Shown here: in pieces, positions 50,304-58,338 of the stretch
How positions within the stretch are numbered: the first letter of the stretch is position 1
How the letters are laid out: every line of letters begins with the position of its first letter
From: Candidatus Nitronauta litoralis
GTDB lineage: Bacteria > Nitrospinota > Nitrospinia > Nitrospinales > Nitrospinaceae
Length of the DNA: 64,000 bases
Assembly: GCA_015698285.1 (NCBI GenBank)
Contig: CP048685.1
Location: forward strand, 186,001-250,000
Reading direction: 5' to 3'
Notes under the pieces: model-generated
Databases searched by the model: none
Seen by the model: only the letters and a program-made list of their open reading frames with translations
Told to the model about the DNA's origin: nothing
Made by a program: the position numbers and the translations under genes

Positions 50304-51209
50304 TCAGGTTTCACGTAATGCATTCAGCGCAACCATTTTTCGTTCGATAAAAAACTTGTGGGGGATACGCATGGCTTTGGTGATGCGCCGTATTTCCTCA
50401 ACTTCCTCATGCGACAAGTCGCCATCCGCAGCCCCAATAGCAAAAAAACAGTCAACAAAATGCAGTCGATCATTGTAAGTCGTCAATCGATTGAACTCAC
50501 GGATCACTTCGTCAAAATCAAACCCTTCTTTGGCCTGGGCTTCCAGGACCTCGAACAGAATTTTCCATTCCCTGGTGCTGAAATCAAAACGCTCAGACAA
50601 GGCTTTCTTGAGCGCTTTTTTCTCGGACGGATCGAAATGCTCATCCACCTCTGCAACCGATGCCAGCAGAGTGCCGAGCAGACAAAGAAAATACAGCTGC
50701 CCGTCGTCCATGGAAATGTCCGCACCCTCTTTTTTCGATTTTAATGCGATGCGGCGAAACATCATGCTCTGGAAATACTGAACCATTTCCGGGTTTTTCT
50801 CTCGTGCCGGTTTATATAAAGTCTTTTTGAAAAATGATTTCACCTTGCCAAACGACCGACGTGTGATGGAACTGCTGTTTAAAAGTTCCCGACAATGATC
50901 TATTAACTCCCGTTCTTCCGGCTTGAGCTTACTGTCCGCATGGGCCATTTCCTCGAGAGCCTTCATCGCATCCTTACGTTTTGCTTTCGATCCCATTTCT
51001 GCAGCAAGATCCTTGAACAGGGCGTCTTGTTCCTTTTTTGAAATAGGTGCACGCAGGTAAGGCTGGATCTGTTTTATTTCATCCGGACCAAGACCGAATT
51101 TACGGTAAAGGGATTTAACGACATTCAACTCGGAGTTGGTGATTTCGCCATCCGCCCAGGCGATCACCGCCAACGCCTTGAGCAAATTCAGACTTTTATT
51201 CTTGAACAT
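50304..51209 (-). CDS. Tandem TerB-like domain protein
   Basis: 301 aa, soluble, all-helical. The N-terminal domain begins NLLKALAVIAWADGEITNSEL and the C-terminal domain has DCFFAIGAADGDLSHEEVEEI: both are the TerB/DjlA-type motif with an acidic metal-binding loop (ADGE and ADGD). A middle copy, EEMAHADSKLKPEERELI, may be a third. TerB proteins occur in stress and metal-response complexes, but no other ter gene is nearby, so tellurite resistance should not be assumed. Confidence 0.75.
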   Translation of the reverse strand: MFKNKSLNLLKALAVIAWADGEITNSELNVVKSLYRKFGLGPDEIKQIQPYLRAPISKKEQDALFKDLAAEMGSKAKRKDAMKALEEMAHADSKLKPEERELIDHCRELLNSSSITRRSFGKVKSFFKKTLYKPAREKNPEMVQYFQSMMFRRIALKSKKEGADISMDDGQLYFLCLLGTLLASVAEVDEHFDPSEKKALKKALSERFDFSTREWKILFEVLEAQAKEGFDFDEVIREFNRLTTYNDRLHFVDCFFAIGAADGDLSHEEVEEIRRITKAMRIPHKFFIERKMVALNALRET

Positions 51210-51309
51210 GAAGACTCCGTAAATGAGGAAATGGAGATACCCGTACTGACGGGATATTGTACCTAATCAATGGACAAGGTGAAAGCCGGAGGGGTTAAGA
51301 TCGAAAAAA

Positions 51310-52569
51310 TTAAAACTCGGTGACCCAGAGCACACCGCGGCCTTTCGGGGTGACACCAAAGATATCAAGGTAACCGTCGTCGTTGACATCACCGAAGGTC
51401 ATCTCCTTGAAGGGTTGCCCATTGGGTAGGCGTTTTTTTGTCTCGATAGAAAATTTCCAAGGTCCCCGTCCGCGAAGGTAATAAGTCCCACGTGTTGAAA
51501 CCAGAATCATATCGGGCCATTCATCCCCGTCCCCGTCGAGCAGATAAATCCTGTGCACCGGGAACGGTGGCATAACTTTCATGGTCCTCTTTGTAAAATA
51601 TCCCTGTCCGTTATTTTCAAGCCCATAATGCAGTTCCCGGCTGTGTTCTTTTCCGCTTTTCGAGATTTTGCGGGTGAGCACGATCAAATCCTGATCTCCA
51701 TCCTGGTCAAAGTCAGCCCAGTCGGAATGAACCGCCTGGTTTTTTATTGGAGGCAGATTGCTGCCGCTATGATCGGTCAACTGCCCCAGCCCGTTGTTGA
51801 GTAAAACCGCATTCTTCCCGCTGGTGTAATACAGGAAAACATCCAGCGTCCGGTCATTATCATAATCTGCGTAGACCCCACCCGCGATCCCGTGATCAAT
51901 CAACGGCCACAGCAGTTTCGTCTTGTCCTGAAAATAGGCGTCACCAATGTTCAGCAGAAACTGAACGGGATAGGAGACCGACGCCTCTGGCTCTGTCGCT
52001 TGCCTGGAATTAAACAACAGGATGTCAGGATTATGATCCTTGTCGAGGTCCACCACATCGAAACGGTCCATTTCTTCCTTAACAATTGGCAATACTTTTT
52101 CACGGTCTTCAAATAAATAACCCCGGCCATTGTTGGTCAGAATTTTCACTTTACTGTCATCGGCAAACTTTCCAAGCAGGGCCACTTCGTGGGTTCCGTC
52201 GCGATTAAAATCGCCAATTTCAATGTCGTGAATTTTTTCCCCGGAAGCCCCTTTCCAGAACCTGTCCAACGGTTCCAACTGTTCCTCATCCCGATTGATC
52301 CAGGTTTCCACCACGGGAGGCCGACCCGATGGTTCGCGCACAACCACCAGATCAATCACACCATCCCTGTTAGCATGGAAAAACCGTGCAAAACGGATTG
52401 CCCCCCTGCCTTTGGGTAACCAGGGCCCCGTCTGATCAACAAATTGCTGCAAACGCGGATTTTTTTTAAGCAGGCTGGAGCGACCGCACCCGTTTAGAAA
52501 GAGGGAGAAAATCAGTAACAGAGTCGCAATGGCTATAAGAGGTTTACTGCGAGGATAGATCAAATTCAT
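51310..52569 (-). CDS. FG-GAP/VCBS-repeat lipoprotein
   Basis: 419 aa with a type II signal peptide; lipobox LNGC near residue 28. The mature protein has repeated Ca-binding-type loops of the VCBS/FG-GAP propeller: FHANRDGVIDLVVVREPS, GDFNRDGTHEVALLG, VDLDKDHNPDILLF, ADYDNDRTLDVFLY, ADFDQDGDQDLIVL, GDGDEWPDMILV and GDVNDDGYLDIFGV. This gives about seven blades. Likely a surface or periplasmic binding propeller. 12 bases from the lipoate-ligase-like gene upstream on the same strand. Confidence 0.85.
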   Translation of the reverse strand: MNLIYPRSKPLIAIATLLLIFSLFLNGCGRSSLLKKNPRLQQFVDQTGPWLPKGRGAIRFARFFHANRDGVIDLVVVREPSGRPPVVETWINRDEEQLEPLDRFWKGASGEKIHDIEIGDFNRDGTHEVALLGKFADDSKVKILTNNGRGYLFEDREKVLPIVKEEMDRFDVVDLDKDHNPDILLFNSRQATEPEASVSYPVQFLLNIGDAYFQDKTKLLWPLIDHGIAGGVYADYDNDRTLDVFLYYTSGKNAVLLNNGLGQLTDHSGSNLPPIKNQAVHSDWADFDQDGDQDLIVLTRKISKSGKEHSRELHYGLENNGQGYFTKRTMKVMPPFPVHRIYLLDGDGDEWPDMILVSTRGTYYLRGRGPWKFSIETKKRLPNGQPFKEMTFGDVNDDGYLDIFGVTPKGRGVLWVTEF

Positions 52570-52581
52570 GGTGCCATGGTA

Positions 52582-53385
52582 TCAACTTCCCCGAAGGATT
52601 GCATCCCTTAGCGCGCATTCCTTTGAAGTCAATTTTTCCGGTTGCAACTGGATGTTGGCTTCATCGCGAAAACCCTCCAGCAAAGAAGGGACAACCGCCT
52701 CGAAATTAACCGGAGCCTGCAAAACCTGTTGCAAATTTGTTGAGGTCTTTCGCAACCGCTGGCAAGCCTGCCGCCTTTTTTCTTTATTTTCGTATCGACA
52801 TACGCGGGTAAACCGGTCAAAATCTTCGCCGATCAAAATAGATCCGTGTTGCAAAAATGCGTGCTGGGTTCGCCTCTGCGCTGAACCAATCAACTTTTTC
52901 CCACCCGCAGTGATTTCCCCAAAATGGAGCTCAGCAAAACAGGCCGAAGAACGTTCTGGCCCTCTACTTCTATTACCACCCGTCTGAAACTCAAGAATTG
53001 TTTCCGGAACGCCCAACCGAACCAACCCCGAAATAAGGTAGCGAGAGATGGATTCAAATATATCTTTTAAGTGATGGCCAAGACCCGGAGTGCCCAGGGG
53101 CGCTACAACCGAATAGGTCACCTCACTGCCGTGCCACAATGCCCGTCCACCTGTTGGCCGACGCACAATCTCCACGCCCATTTTCTGTGCACGCCCAAGG
53201 TCGATATCGTGTTCAATATTCTGGGAATGTCCCACGGTAATAGTTGGTTGATTCCAGCCATACAAACGCAGGGTGGGTTGGGTAGAAAGTTCATCACAGG
53301 CGATGAGCAGGGCATGGTCCACTGCCATATTGCACTTTCCATTCAATTGTCCATCCTTTATCAACCGCCAGTCGACCATAATCAT
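52582..53385 (-). CDS. Lipoyl/octanoyl transferase or lipoate-protein ligase (LipM/LplA type)
   Basis: BPL/LplA fold, 267 aa. RRPTGGRALWHGSEVTYSV is the lipoyl-binding loop and SACFAELHFGEITAGGKKLIGSAQRR carries the conserved Lys and a Cys in the place of the LipM acyl-thioester Cys; AFLQHGSILIG follows. The Cys and the length favour an octanoyltransferase of the LipM class over a ligase, which usually has an extra C-terminal domain. Two in-frame ATGs (53385 and 53379) cannot be separated. Needed for lipoylation of 2-oxo acid dehydrogenases or glycine cleavage. Confidence 0.8.
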   Translation of the reverse strand: MIMVDWRLIKDGQLNGKCNMAVDHALLIACDELSTQPTLRLYGWNQPTITVGHSQNIEHDIDLGRAQKMGVEIVRRPTGGRALWHGSEVTYSVVAPLGTPGLGHHLKDIFESISRYLISGLVRLGVPETILEFQTGGNRSRGPERSSACFAELHFGEITAGGKKLIGSAQRRTQHAFLQHGSILIGEDFDRFTRVCRYENKEKRRQACQRLRKTSTNLQQVLQAPVNFEAVVPSLLEGFRDEANIQLQPEKLTSKECALRDAILRGS

Positions 53386-53420
53386 TAACCCATTTTAATG
53401 CGATATTAATCGTGCAGGTT

Positions 53421-53449
53421 TTGTTTCATTCCGGAAAGTTTCATATAAT
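53421..53449 (+). promoter_or_regulatory. Sigma70-type promoter of the heme-FGE gene
   Basis: TTGTTT (53421-53426), 17 bases, perfect TATAAT (53444-53449). Transcription would start near 53456, which rules out any translation start before that base and favours the ATGs at 53481-53493. Confidence 0.55.
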
Positions 53450-53489
53450 GTTGTTATGTAGAATCGTACCATTACACGAAATGACTGAC

Positions 53490-54563
53490 ATGATGCGTTA
53501 TCACTTTTCAATAGCCAAGAAACTCTTAAAAGGAATCAGCGCGACGCTGCTGTTGATTTCCTGGACCACTCCTGCCCTGTCCTTCGAAGGGTTCGAACAT
53601 CCGACAAACAGCAAGCTCAAATGTCGAACCGCCTGCCATCAGCCTGAAAACCTGAAGCAATCCCGTCAGGATAAATTCAATAAACCCGAATGTCGCGAAT
53701 GCCACAGCGGTGTCGAAAACAAGGTTAAGCTATTCAGCACTCCGCGCCCCCGAATTCAACTAGAGGACACAAAGCCTAACCGCAGGCAGCTTTCGTTTCG
53801 TCCTCCTGTTCGGGCATCACAACCGGCTGCCGGAATGCAAAAAACCGTTCCTGCCTCCACCCCGAAAGGCATGGCTTATGTTGAGGCCGGGGAGTTCATC
53901 ATGGGATCTAACGAGCGCTGGGATGACGAGTCCCCTGAGCATATCAATGAAACCGGTGCATTCTACATCGACATTAACGAGGTGACCAATGCAGACTACA
54001 AAAAATTTGTTGATGCCACCAAACGTGAAGCACCGCACCATTGGCCGGAGGGAAAGCTGGCACCAGGCAAGGAAAATCATCCTGTAATATATGTCAACTG
54101 GTTCGATGCCAACGATTACTGTAAGTGGAATGGGAAACGGCTTCCAACAGAACCCGAATGGGAAAAGGCGGCGCGGGGTGAAGATGGAAGAATCTATCCC
54201 TGGGGTAATGTCTGGTCGCTCGATAAATCAAACAACCCGTACAAAGGCTCAACAGGTACAGAGCCGGTTGCTTCCTATAAAAATGGAGTGAGCCCTTACG
54301 GCTTGTTCGATATGAGTGGTAACGTGTGGGAATGGGTCGATGCTTTTTACCTGCCTCATCCAGGCAACAACATCCCCAAGCCGGAATACGGACGCGATAA
54401 ACGCGTATTAAAAGGTGGATCGTGGTTCGATTGCCTGTCTTATGGATGCGGGTTGAGCGCACCCACTTTCAATCGTTCTTTTTTCAATCCTGAAGTAAAA
54501 AATAACAGTTTCGGGTTTCGTTGTGCGCTATCGGCGGCACCCGTAAAAAAAGCAGAAAAATAA
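53490..54563 (+). CDS. Exported dihaem-like / formylglycine-generating-enzyme-family fusion protein
   Basis: About 357 aa. Start taken at ATG 53490, the first of two adjacent ATGs; 53481 is also possible. Signal peptide to about residue 34 (LLLISWTTPALS). Two haem-type motifs follow: CRTACH (45-50, spacing CX3CH) and CRECH (68-72, CX2CH). After a Pro-rich linker comes the SUMF1/FGE fold (about 130-350): MAYVEAGEFIMGSNERW, INEVTNADYKKFVDA, WFDANDYCKWNGKRLPTEPE, GNVWEWVDAFYL. Cys315 and Cys320 in SWFDCLSYGCG have the CX4C spacing of the copper-binding pair of true FGEs. Role unknown. Confidence 0.8.
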   Translation: MMRYHFSIAKKLLKGISATLLLISWTTPALSFEGFEHPTNSKLKCRTACHQPENLKQSRQDKFNKPECRECHSGVENKVKLFSTPRPRIQLEDTKPNRRQLSFRPPVRASQPAAGMQKTVPASTPKGMAYVEAGEFIMGSNERWDDESPEHINETGAFYIDINEVTNADYKKFVDATKREAPHHWPEGKLAPGKENHPVIYVNWFDANDYCKWNGKRLPTEPEWEKAARGEDGRIYPWGNVWSLDKSNNPYKGSTGTEPVASYKNGVSPYGLFDMSGNVWEWVDAFYLPHPGNNIPKPEYGRDKRVLKGGSWFDCLSYGCGLSAPTFNRSFFNPEVKNNSFGFRCALSAAPVKKAEK

Positions 54564-54587
54564 TTTGTGTGCGGGCACCTCTCCCGT

Positions 54588-54691
54588 GTAAGGGGGATGG
54601 AGGGATTTTCCTTCATCTTTTTGCCACAACATACAAGATCTTCAAGCGAACAATGCGTTACAATCCCCCTGGCTTCGCCTTCCCCCTTTAC
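54588..54691. repeat. Imperfect inverted GGGGGA-rich intergenic repeat
   Basis: A GTAAGGGGGATGG-type arm at 54588-54609 and a CCCCCTTTAC-type arm at 54662-54691 are related in inverted orientation. The motif style (G-rich, ending in GGGATT) is typical of dispersed short intergenic repeats in bacterial genomes. Only these two copies are seen in the window. Confidence 0.4.
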
Positions 54692-54703
54692 AAGGGGTTT
54701 TTT
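54683..54703 (+). terminator. Rho-independent terminator after the heme-FGE gene
   Basis: CCCCTT (54683-54688), loop TAC, AAGGGG (54692-54697), then six T. It is on the correct strand, about 120 bases beyond the stop codon. Confidence 0.55.
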
Positions 54704-54729
54704 GAATTCACCAAAAGTTAAATAACCCT

Positions 54730-54882
54730 ATGCTTCCAAAATTCCTGTTTGGGTCAGTTAAAAAAGCATCGAATGATATGCACCCACCCGGTGTGAGCCG
54801 GACGCGCAAAATTCTTATCTGGGTTCTGATTATCGGGTTCTGGGTCGCGTTTTACTGGGTGCGGGATCCCGCTTCGCCCTAG
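54730..54882 (+). CDS. Possible 50-aa single-pass membrane protein
   Basis: ATG at 54730, stop at 54880-54882. A basic N-terminal half (SVKKASND, SRTRK) is followed by one hydrophobic helix, ILIWVLIIGFWVAFYW, and a short tail. Coding looks plausible because of the helix, but there is no clear Shine-Dalgarno and the last ~50 bases overlap the end of the opposite-strand gene at 54830. It follows the terminator, so it would need its own promoter, which I cannot see. Confidence 0.35.
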   Translation: MLPKFLFGSVKKASNDMHPPGVSRTRKILIWVLIIGFWVAFYWVRDPASP

Positions 54883-55618
54883 ACAAGGACTGCCGACTGG
54901 CTTCTACAAAATCAAGGCGGGCGCGATAAGGATCGTCGTGCAATAAGTCCCAACTCTTCTTTCCCGGTGTGAGAGTCAACCGGGTCTCACGCTCACTCCA
55001 TAAAAGCATCCTGCTCTCGTCAACCTCGACGGGAGTTTCCACTTTGTACTCGACGGGCTTGGGGTCTTCCTCCACAGGAGGTAGTTCCACATTGTGAAAA
55101 CCGGAAACACGTGGATGGAATATCAGTTCCTTTTGATGAACCGCTCCTGCAAACTTCGCGTCCAGTCGATCCCGTCTTTTATATAAGGGGGGTTGAGGTG
55201 CGTCGATGTCGATGTGTCGATAAGGATTGATCTCGATACCAGGGTCTGGCTTGAAACGTTGCAGGTCTGGAATCTGGAAACCTTTTCCGGTCAACACCAT
55301 GGCCTTATCCTGATTGCGAATTGTGGGATCCAGATCGTCGCTGTCATCCGGCCGGATTTCTTTTTCCTGCCTTAACCAGTAGGGGAGGTAATCGTACTCC
55401 AGAATTTTCTGGTACTCCTTGTCGACCCTGTATTCGCTGTGCTCGGGAACCGGAGTCTTTTTTAATCCATTGACGATTTTGGCAGCAGGTGCAACGGTAT
55501 TGTCCGATGGCGAGCGCACCGGTGCCTCCTGAGCCCAAACAGACCCACCGCCCCCTAACAACAGGGCCATAATCAGAATTTGTAAGCGCAGCTCCCACTG
55601 CAGCCTGACAAACGTCAT
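54830..55618 (-). CDS. Exported hypothetical protein
   Basis: 262 aa. Signal peptide with hydrophobic LQILIMALLLGGGGSVWAQ core. The mature part is Pro/Asp/Arg-rich with many charged residues and no obvious domain, ending in a very basic tail (SRAKRDPAPSKTRPRTR). No family recognised; low predicted order. 274 bases from the kelch gene upstream, a gap that holds a hairpin on the same strand. Confidence 0.6.
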   Translation of the reverse strand: MTFVRLQWELRLQILIMALLLGGGGSVWAQEAPVRSPSDNTVAPAAKIVNGLKKTPVPEHSEYRVDKEYQKILEYDYLPYWLRQEKEIRPDDSDDLDPTIRNQDKAMVLTGKGFQIPDLQRFKPDPGIEINPYRHIDIDAPQPPLYKRRDRLDAKFAGAVHQKELIFHPRVSGFHNVELPPVEEDPKPVEYKVETPVEVDESRMLLWSERETRLTLTPGKKSWDLLHDDPYRARLDFVEASRQSLSRAKRDPAPSKTRPRTR

Positions 55619-55826
55619 GGCGAAGATTCTCCCTAACGTAGGTTACGGCAAACATCTGCAGGACTTAACCCCTGTCGCAAAATAGAGGGAAACTTCTGCA
55701 CAAAAAGGAAAAATGTTCATGGATGGGAACAGGCAGGCAAAACAAGAAACCCTTGTTTTATATAGAGTTATTATTTTCAGGCTGTGTGGCACGGGGATTG
55801 CTATTAAAACGATGAAGATTCGAACT

Positions 55827-55877
55827 GGCACGTCCAACTCCTCGGATAGGGTCCTCCCACCTTATCCGGGGCGTGCC
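55827..55877 (-). terminator. Long hairpin after the kelch gene
   Basis: GGCACG (55827-55832) pairs with CGTGCC (55872-55877), and inside it CTCGGATA (55841-55848) pairs with TATCCGGG (55863-55870) with one G-U. It sits 16 bases after the kelch stop on its transcribed strand. No strong U-tract follows at once; could be a terminator or an mRNA-end structure. Confidence 0.35.
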
Positions 55878-55892
55878 TAACTTCTTCCCTTT

Positions 55893-56843
55893 CTACTCCG
55901 AATACACCTGATGATAGCGACTGCCTCCACCGCCGGGGCTGGGTCCGCCGGTGAGCAAATGAATCTTGTTTCCAACAACAGCAGACCCTAACCCGTGACA
56001 GGGTTTCGGCATATCCGGTCTTTTCTCCCACTTGTCCGTTTTTGGAATATAGGCTTCGTTGTCATCAAAAGTTCCTTCACCCGACTCCCCACCGAATACA
56101 TAAATTTTTCCATTCAGTAACTGTGAGGTGACCCCGCTTCGCGGAGTTGGCAATGCCGCCAGTTTTGACCAGGTGTCCGTGATCGGATCGTATACTTCAT
56201 TCGCTCCGAGGTTCTGATTGTAGTCGACATTGATCCGTCCGCCGATTGCATACAACTTGTCCTGCCAGACAGTCGCGGTGAAATGATCACGTGGTGTGGG
56301 TATGGGTTTATGAGAAGTCCATTGGTCGGTGTGGGGGTCGTAACTTTCATTCGCAGCGGTGTTAGCCAGACTGAAGATATGGCGCTGTGCTCCACCGACT
56401 GCGTAGATCCTGCCGTGGATCACACCTGCAGCCAAAGCACCGCGCTCTGTTGGCATTGATTTTTTTTTAGTCCAGCGGTTGGCTTTGGGATCAAACTCAT
56501 AGAGGGTATTGGTGGGGGTCCACATGCCGGACTTGAAACCGCCTATGATATAAATTTTTCCTTCCAGAGTAACTGCAACTGTGTGGTGCAGAGCTTCCGG
56601 CATGGGGAATCCGGCTGTCCAGGTACTCGTAGCGGTATCGAATATATCAACTTTGTTGCTGATCCCTTTTTCTCCGAAACCGCCAAACAGATAAACTTTT
56701 CCATCAAGCGCTGTAACCGCAACCTCAGTTCGTTTTGAAGGAGTCGGACCCATTTCCTGCCACGAACCGATGGCCCACACTTGCAGGGGAATAAATGAAA
56801 CCAGAAAAAACAGAAGAGAGGATTTTAAATATTGCGAGAACAT
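55893..56843 (-). CDS. Exported Kelch-repeat protein
   Basis: 316 aa. Signal peptide (SSLLFFLVSFIPLQVWA). Six kelch blades of the pattern R..  ..V....G-iYvfGG, e.g. VAVTALDGKVYLFGGFGE, VAVTLEGKIYIIGGFKS, AAGVIHGRIYAVGGAQR, ATVWQDKLYAIGGRI, TSQLLNGKIYVFGGES and SAVVGNKIHLLTGGP. A periplasmic or secreted beta-propeller; ligand unknown. Located 27 bases after kdsA on the same strand. Confidence 0.88.
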   Translation of the reverse strand: MFSQYLKSSLLFFLVSFIPLQVWAIGSWQEMGPTPSKRTEVAVTALDGKVYLFGGFGEKGISNKVDIFDTATSTWTAGFPMPEALHHTVAVTLEGKIYIIGGFKSGMWTPTNTLYEFDPKANRWTKKKSMPTERGALAAGVIHGRIYAVGGAQRHIFSLANTAANESYDPHTDQWTSHKPIPTPRDHFTATVWQDKLYAIGGRINVDYNQNLGANEVYDPITDTWSKLAALPTPRSGVTSQLLNGKIYVFGGESGEGTFDDNEAYIPKTDKWEKRPDMPKPCHGLGSAVVGNKIHLLTGGPSPGGGGSRYHQVYSE

Positions 56844-56870
56844 CGCGACCTCCTTTTGAAAGAGACGAGT

Positions 56871-57695
56871 TCAGCGACCCGGCCGCAGCAGGTCGAGTTC
56901 TTTTATTTGTTCAAGTAAATCAGGGAGTGTTTCCATCTTGATCATGTTGGGTCCATCAGATGGAGCGTTGTCCGGGTCCGGGTGCACTTCCATGAACAGC
57001 GCATCCACCCCCACTGCAACCGCAGCACGTGTCAAGGGAGCCACCAGTTCGCGTTGTCCGCCAGACGTTGTGCCCTGCCCACCCGGCAATTGCAGGCTGT
57101 GGGTGCAGTCGAACACTACCGGGCAACCGAATTCATGCATGACCACGAGGGACCGCATATCGACCACCAGGTTATTGTAGCCGAACATGAATCCACGTTC
57201 AGTGAGGCTCACATTCTCATTCCCGGTCGTTTTAAACTTATCGACAACATGTTTCATGTCCCAGGGAGCAAGAAATTGTCCTTTTTTAATATTGACCGGT
57301 TTACCGGTTTCAGCAGCCTTGATGACCAGATCCGTTTGACGGCACAGGAATGCCGGGATCTGCAAAATATCCAGCACCTGGGAGGCAGGGTCAACTTCTT
57401 CCACAGCGTGTACATCGGATAAAACCGGAACATCGATTTCTTTTTTGACTTCGGCAAGAATTCCCAGCCCCGCCTCAATTCCCGGGCCTCGAAAGGATTC
57501 GATAGAAGTCCTGTTAGCCTTGTCGTAACTGGCTTTGAAAATAAAGGGAATGCCGGCTTCATCAAAAATAGTTTTCAGTCTTCCCGCGCAATCTATCGCG
57601 TGTTGGCGGGATTCGATCACACAGGGTCCAGCGATTACGGCCAACGGCTTTTCGGCCCCCATGGAAACGTTTCCAACTTTTATCTCACGCGTCAT
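56871..57695 (-). CDS. kdsA: 3-deoxy-D-manno-octulosonate 8-phosphate synthase
   Basis: Condenses phosphoenolpyruvate and arabinose-5-phosphate into KDO-8-phosphate for the LPS core, evidence of a Gram-negative envelope. Motifs: [46 protein letters not shown], and [18 protein letters not shown]. 274 aa, normal. The first four bases overlap the end of the pseudo-receiver gene (ATGA), so translation is coupled. Confidence 0.97.
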   Translation of the reverse strand: MTREIKVGNVSMGAEKPLAVIAGPCVIESRQHAIDCAGRLKTIFDEAGIPFIFKASYDKANRTSIESFRGPGIEAGLGILAEVKKEIDVPVLSDVHAVEEVDPASQVLDILQIPAFLCRQTDLVIKAAETGKPVNIKKGQFLAPWDMKHVVDKFKTTGNENVSLTERGFMFGYNNLVVDMRSLVVMHEFGCPVVFDCTHSLQLPGGQGTTSGGQRELVAPLTRAAVAVGVDALFMEVHPDPDNAPSDGPNMIKMETLPDLLEQIKELDLLRPGR

Positions 57696-58138
57696 GATTT
57701 TTCTTCCATATCCGGGATACTCACCCCAATAAACGGAATCGGAATCGGGTGTGGTTGTTCCGTGCGAGGCATCAATCCATCGGGGGCCAAAAGACTGTAG
57801 GTAATTTCGCGAACCTTTTCGTGGTTACCCGCTTTATAAACCGATTTAAAACCTTTGTTGCGCAAGTCTTCAAGGTTGACATCCGGAGCATCCGGTGTGA
57901 TCAGGATTATGTAGGGGACTTTTTTGTCACGGGCATTTTTTATCAGGTGATGAAGCTCATTCTTTCCCTTGCGCATTACAAAAACCACAAGGCTGCTTTT
58001 GAGCAATCCGGAGCGTTTGACACAATCCTGAAAGTTGGCAAACACAACAACAGTGAAATTTTCCTGCTTCACAAATTTGGCCAACTGCAACCGTTCGTTT
58101 TTTACCGGGTCCACAATGAAAAGTGTTTTGTAATCCAT
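57692..58138 (-). CDS. CheY-like pseudo-receiver protein
   Basis: Started at ATG 58136-58138 (148 aa): [20 protein letters not shown], the pattern of a receiver strand 1/helix 1. The following strands ([44 protein letters not shown]) keep the fold. The phospho-acceptor Asp expected at the end of strand 3 is missing: the segment reads VVFVMRKG. So it is not a normal phosphorylated receiver. Overlaps kdsA by four bases and probably shares its transcript. Confidence 0.65.
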   Translation of the reverse strand: MDYKTLFIVDPVKNERLQLAKFVKQENFTVVVFANFQDCVKRSGLLKSSLVVFVMRKGKNELHHLIKNARDKKVPYIILITPDAPDVNLEDLRNKGFKSVYKAGNHEKVREITYSLLAPDGLMPRTEQPHPIPIPFIGVSIPDMEEKS

Positions 58139-58338
58139 ATATCCTGAATTCAGCAGAGTTAATATAAAAAATCTAATTTCTAAAGCGTAGTCTAGCACCA
58201 AAGACCGAGTGCTTGTATCTAAAAGAGCCCTTCGGATTGCTACCTGAAAAACATGTTAGGATATATTCTTGTATATTTTGCCAACCTGCTTATGTTTCAA
58301 CCTCCTGCCCTTCAAAGGGCTTCAACAAGGCTCTCCAT

